Below are positions 11,700-13,999 of a stretch of 13,999 nt of DNA, piece by piece (positions within the stretch are counted from its first letter, which is position 1; each line of letters starts with the position of its first letter). The translations under genes were made by a program, and so were the position numbers. The DNA comes from Methyloligella sp. (lineage in GTDB: Bacteria > Pseudomonadota > Alphaproteobacteria > Rhizobiales > JALUTE01), in the NCBI GenBank assembly GCA_027058255.1, contig JALUTE010000208.1:1-13999 (forward strand). The letters run 5' to 3'. A model generated the notes under the pieces. The model was not told the DNA's origin. It did not search any database and saw nothing but the letters and a program-made list of their open reading frames with translations.

Positions 11700-12599
11700 A
11701 TGCCCGTTGCTCATGACACGCCCATTGCGCTCACCATTGCCGGCTCCGACCCCTCGGGCGGCGCTGGCATTCAGGCGGACATCAAGACCTTCGCCGCCTT
11801 CCGCGTGCACGATGCGAGCGCCATCACGGCCATCACCGTGCAGAACACCGCCGGCGTGCGCGCGATGCACGCCGTCCCCCCCGCGCAGGTCACGGCGCAG
11901 ATCGAGGCGGTGTTCGCCGATCTCGATATCCGTGCCGTGAAGATCGGCATGCTCGCCAGCCGGGCCAATGTGGAGGCGGTGGCCGAGGCGCTCGCCGGGC
12001 GCGCCGAGGCGGTGCCGATCGTGCTCGATCCGGTGCTCGTCTCCTCGAGCGGTGCGCCGCTGCTCGAGCCGGACGGCATCGAGGCCCTCAGGACGCGGCT
12101 TCTGCCGCTCGCGCGGGTCGTGACGCCGAACATTGCCGAGGCGGCCTGCCTGCTCGCCCGCCCCGAGGCGCGCGATCTCGCCGAGGCCGAGGATCAGGCC
12201 GTGGCGCTTGCCGCATGCGGGCCGGGCGCGGTGCTCCTCACCGGCGGGCACCTCGCCACGGGGCGCAGCACGGACATTCTGGCGGAGCCGCCCTCACCCG
12301 CGGCGCCCGCCCGAGCGCAGCGCCTCGAGGGCGCGCGCATCGCAACGCCCAACACCCATGGCACGGGCTGCGTTCTCTCGGCGGCCATCGCCGCGGGGCT
12401 CGCACGCGGCCTTGCGCTCGGCGCGGCCGCGCGCCAGGCGAAGACCTTTCTCGAGGCCGCCCTGAAAGCGGGTGCGCGCCGGCGCATCGGCCGTGGCACG
12501 GGTCCGCTCGACACCCTGTTCGCCTTGCCGGCGGAGGGATTCGGGCACGCGGCGGGCCGTTCCGACGCCCGCAGCGAAAGGGGAGGGGAAACCCTTTGA
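11700..12599 (+). CDS. thiD: ThiD, hydroxymethylpyrimidine/phosphomethylpyrimidine kinase
   Basis: This encodes 299 residues. It phosphorylates hydroxymethylpyrimidine twice to give HMP diphosphate, the pyrimidine half of thiamine. Ribokinase-fold motifs in order are TIAGSDPSGGAGIQADIKTF (12-31), KIGML (81-85), VLDPVLVSSSGAPLL (108-122), TPNIAEA (142-148), TGGH (181-184) and NTHGTGC (218-224), the last being the anion hole with the conserved Cys224. The C-terminus extends about 25-30 residues past the usual end, with a low-complexity polar tail. ATG 11700 is used; GTG 11694 is an in-frame alternative and the binding site is weak for both. It stands alone, without other thiamine genes in the window. 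Confidence 0.94.
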   Translation: MPVAHDTPIALTIAGSDPSGGAGIQADIKTFAAFRVHDASAITAITVQNTAGVRAMHAVPPAQVTAQIEAVFADLDIRAVKIGMLASRANVEAVAEALAGRAEAVPIVLDPVLVSSSGAPLLEPDGIEALRTRLLPLARVVTPNIAEAACLLARPEARDLAEAEDQAVALAACGPGAVLLTGGHLATGRSTDILAEPPSPAAPARAQRLEGARIATPNTHGTGCVLSAAIAAGLARGLALGAAARQAKTFLEAALKAGARRRIGRGTGPLDTLFALPAEGFGHAAGRSDARSERGGETL

Positions 12600-12731
12600 A
12601 GGCGGTTGCCGACTCGTGCATGATGATGGCCTTGGGAGGATGGGCGGTCCTGCGCTGCCGCCGGGGCGCGGCCTCTCGATCATGATCACGCGTGACTGCG
12701 CGCTCATGCGTGACGGCGCTATGGGTCATTC

Positions 12732-13999
12732 ATGCCGTCTCTCGGATTCGGAATAGAGCGCCTGGGCCTGCCGGCCGCCCGGTGGCCGCGCACGGTCCTG
12801 ACGATCCTTGCCCTTGTCACGGCCATCGCCGCTTTCGGCATTCCGCGCCTGGAGACCGACGATGCCCTGAGCGAGCTCTTCCGCTCCAACGCCCCGGACT
12901 ATCTCGACTACAAGACCATGAGTGCCCGCTTCCCGGCGAGCGAGTTCGATGTGCTCGTCGTCGTGGAGGGGCAAAGTCTCATGCGGCCGGAGGCGATCGA
13001 GACCATCCGCCTCCTGCATCTGGAGCTCGAATTCGCCGACGCCGTGGCGGGGGTGCTCTCCTTCCTCTCCATGCGCGACCAGCCGGGGGCGAGCGGCTTT
13101 CCGCCGCCCATCGTGCCCGACGCAATACCGCGCGGGCCGGCCTTCGACCGGCTCATGCAGCGCGTGCTCGACCATCCCCTGATAAGGGGCAAGTTCCTCT
13201 CGGTCGGCTCGGGCGGCAGCGACCTGACCATACTCGTCCTCTCCCTCAAGCAGGATGTGGTGGCGAGCAAAGGGCTCAGCGCGTCCATCGCCGAGATCGA
13301 GTCCATCGCCCGCGAGACGCTGCGTGGAACGGGGCTCAGGGTCTCGCTTTCCGGCGCCCCCGTCATGCAGCTCGAGATCCGCAACGCCATCTTGCGCGAC
13401 CGCATCATCTACAACATTGTCGGCTTTGTCGTGGGCTTCCTGATCTGCCTCGCCTTCTTCCGCCGCCTCTCCCTGGTGATCATCGCCAGCCTCTGTCCGG
13501 TCATATCCGTCGTCCTGGCGCTCGGGCTGCTTGGCCTGGCGGGTCAGAAGCTCAATACCTTCATCAATGTCATCCCGACGCTCGTCATGGTGATCGCCTT
13601 CTCCGACGCCATGCACATGGTCTTCTCGGTGCGCCGGCAGCTTCGCGAGGGCGGAACGGCCGGCGAGGCGGCGCGCCACGCCGTTCGTGTCATCGGGCCG
13701 GCATGCGTGCTCACCTCCCTCACCACGTCCCTGGCGCTCCTTTCCCTGGTGCTCACCGATTCCGCCCTCATTCGCGATTTCGGCTTCGCGTCAGCCTTCG
13801 CGACACTGCTTGCTTTCGTGTCCGTCATCCTCGTCGTTCCGGCACTGAGCGTGCTCTGGTTTCACGATGGCGAGGCCTTCCGGCGCGGCGAGCGCGGGCG
13901 CGAGCGGGGGCTCGCCTGGCTCGATCGCGGCTGCGAGAGCTTCGCCCATTGGGTGGAACGCCACCACGCGCGGGTGGCGGTCACGGGCATTGCCCTGGT
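12732..13999 (+). CDS. RND/MMPL-superfamily exporter, partial (C-terminus off the window)
   Basis: 422 residues are visible and the frame is open at the window end. Helix 1 lies at residues 20-38, followed by a large periplasmic domain (about 40-225). A cluster of about five helices follows (226-245, 248-270, 275-298, 322-342, 350-376), the layout of the first half of an RND/MMPL protein with a sterol-sensing-like membrane domain. The helix 4 segment TLVMVIAFSDAMHMVFSVRR carries the SDxxH-type motif expected to relay protons. A second half should lie beyond the window. Substrates of related proteins include lipids and hopanoids, but nothing here fixes the cargo. ATG 12732 is the only start after an in-frame stop at 12711. 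It is 132 bp after thiD, and a palindrome GATCATGATC (12678-12687) lies between. Confidence 0.88.
   Translation, partial: MPSLGFGIERLGLPAARWPRTVLTILALVTAIAAFGIPRLETDDALSELFRSNAPDYLDYKTMSARFPASEFDVLVVVEGQSLMRPEAIETIRLLHLELEFADAVAGVLSFLSMRDQPGASGFPPPIVPDAIPRGPAFDRLMQRVLDHPLIRGKFLSVGSGGSDLTILVLSLKQDVVASKGLSASIAEIESIARETLRGTGLRVSLSGAPVMQLEIRNAILRDRIIYNIVGFVVGFLICLAFFRRLSLVIIASLCPVISVVLALGLLGLAGQKLNTFINVIPTLVMVIAFSDAMHMVFSVRRQLREGGTAGEAARHAVRVIGPACVLTSLTTSLALLSLVLTDSALIRDFGFASAFATLLAFVSVILVVPALSVLWFHDGEAFRRGERGRERGLAWLDRGCESFAHWVERHHARVAVTGIAL

Noticed and set aside
1..13999. Mobile element or tRNA-associated genomic island
   Set aside because: No integrase, transposase, tRNA-end direct repeat or composition shift was seen around either tRNA or the sox and ars genes.

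Overview
The window is GC-rich chromosomal DNA of an alphaproteobacterium, probably of the Hyphomicrobiales. This rests on codon use, the two tRNA sequences, a thioredoxin-type arsRCB set and Sox proteins of the alphaproteobacterial type. The genus cannot be named from the sequence alone. No transposase, integrase, CRISPR array or clear sign of recent transfer is visible.

Layout. Bases 1-2512 hold ordinary genes: a partial metallo-beta-lactamase-fold hydrolase (minus), a 64-residue secreted basic protein, tRNA-Pro(CGG) (minus), tRNA-Gln(TTG) (plus) and a 96-residue membrane protein. Bases 2513-8277 hold the main feature, a sulfur-oxidation locus ordered soxX-soxA-soxX-soxA-soxB. Two complete and diverged soxXA pairs lie in tandem, each behind its own promoter-like sequence and a long, hairpin-rich leader. 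soxB follows behind a 13-bp tandem repeat. A CcdA/SoxV-type membrane thiol-disulfide carrier gene (8514-9317) follows on the same strand. Its stop codon overlaps that of a convergent arsenic operon (11378 down to 9314: arsR, arsC, ACR3 arsenite exporter). Beyond it are thiD and the first 422 codons of an RND/MMPL-type exporter, which runs off the window.

How it works together. SoxXA is the periplasmic c-type cytochrome that oxidatively joins thiosulfate (or a related sulfur compound) to the carrier SoxYZ. SoxB then hydrolyses sulfate off the carrier, and SoxV/CcdA passes reducing power across the membrane to keep periplasmic thiols active. The carrier genes soxYZ and the sulfane dehydrogenase soxCD are absent here, so they must lie elsewhere if the pathway is complete. 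The window therefore carries a split Sox locus with a doubled first step. The arsenic operon (repressor, arsenate reductase, arsenite pump) looks complete. Its arsR promoter places the likely transcription start at or next to the ATG, which suggests a leaderless message.

Most promising for follow-up: the tandem soxXA duplication without soxYZ; the repeats and hairpins in the sox leaders; the tandem hairpin repeat with compensatory changes after tRNA-Gln; the leaderless arsR with an operator over its start codon; and the sox-ars adjacency.
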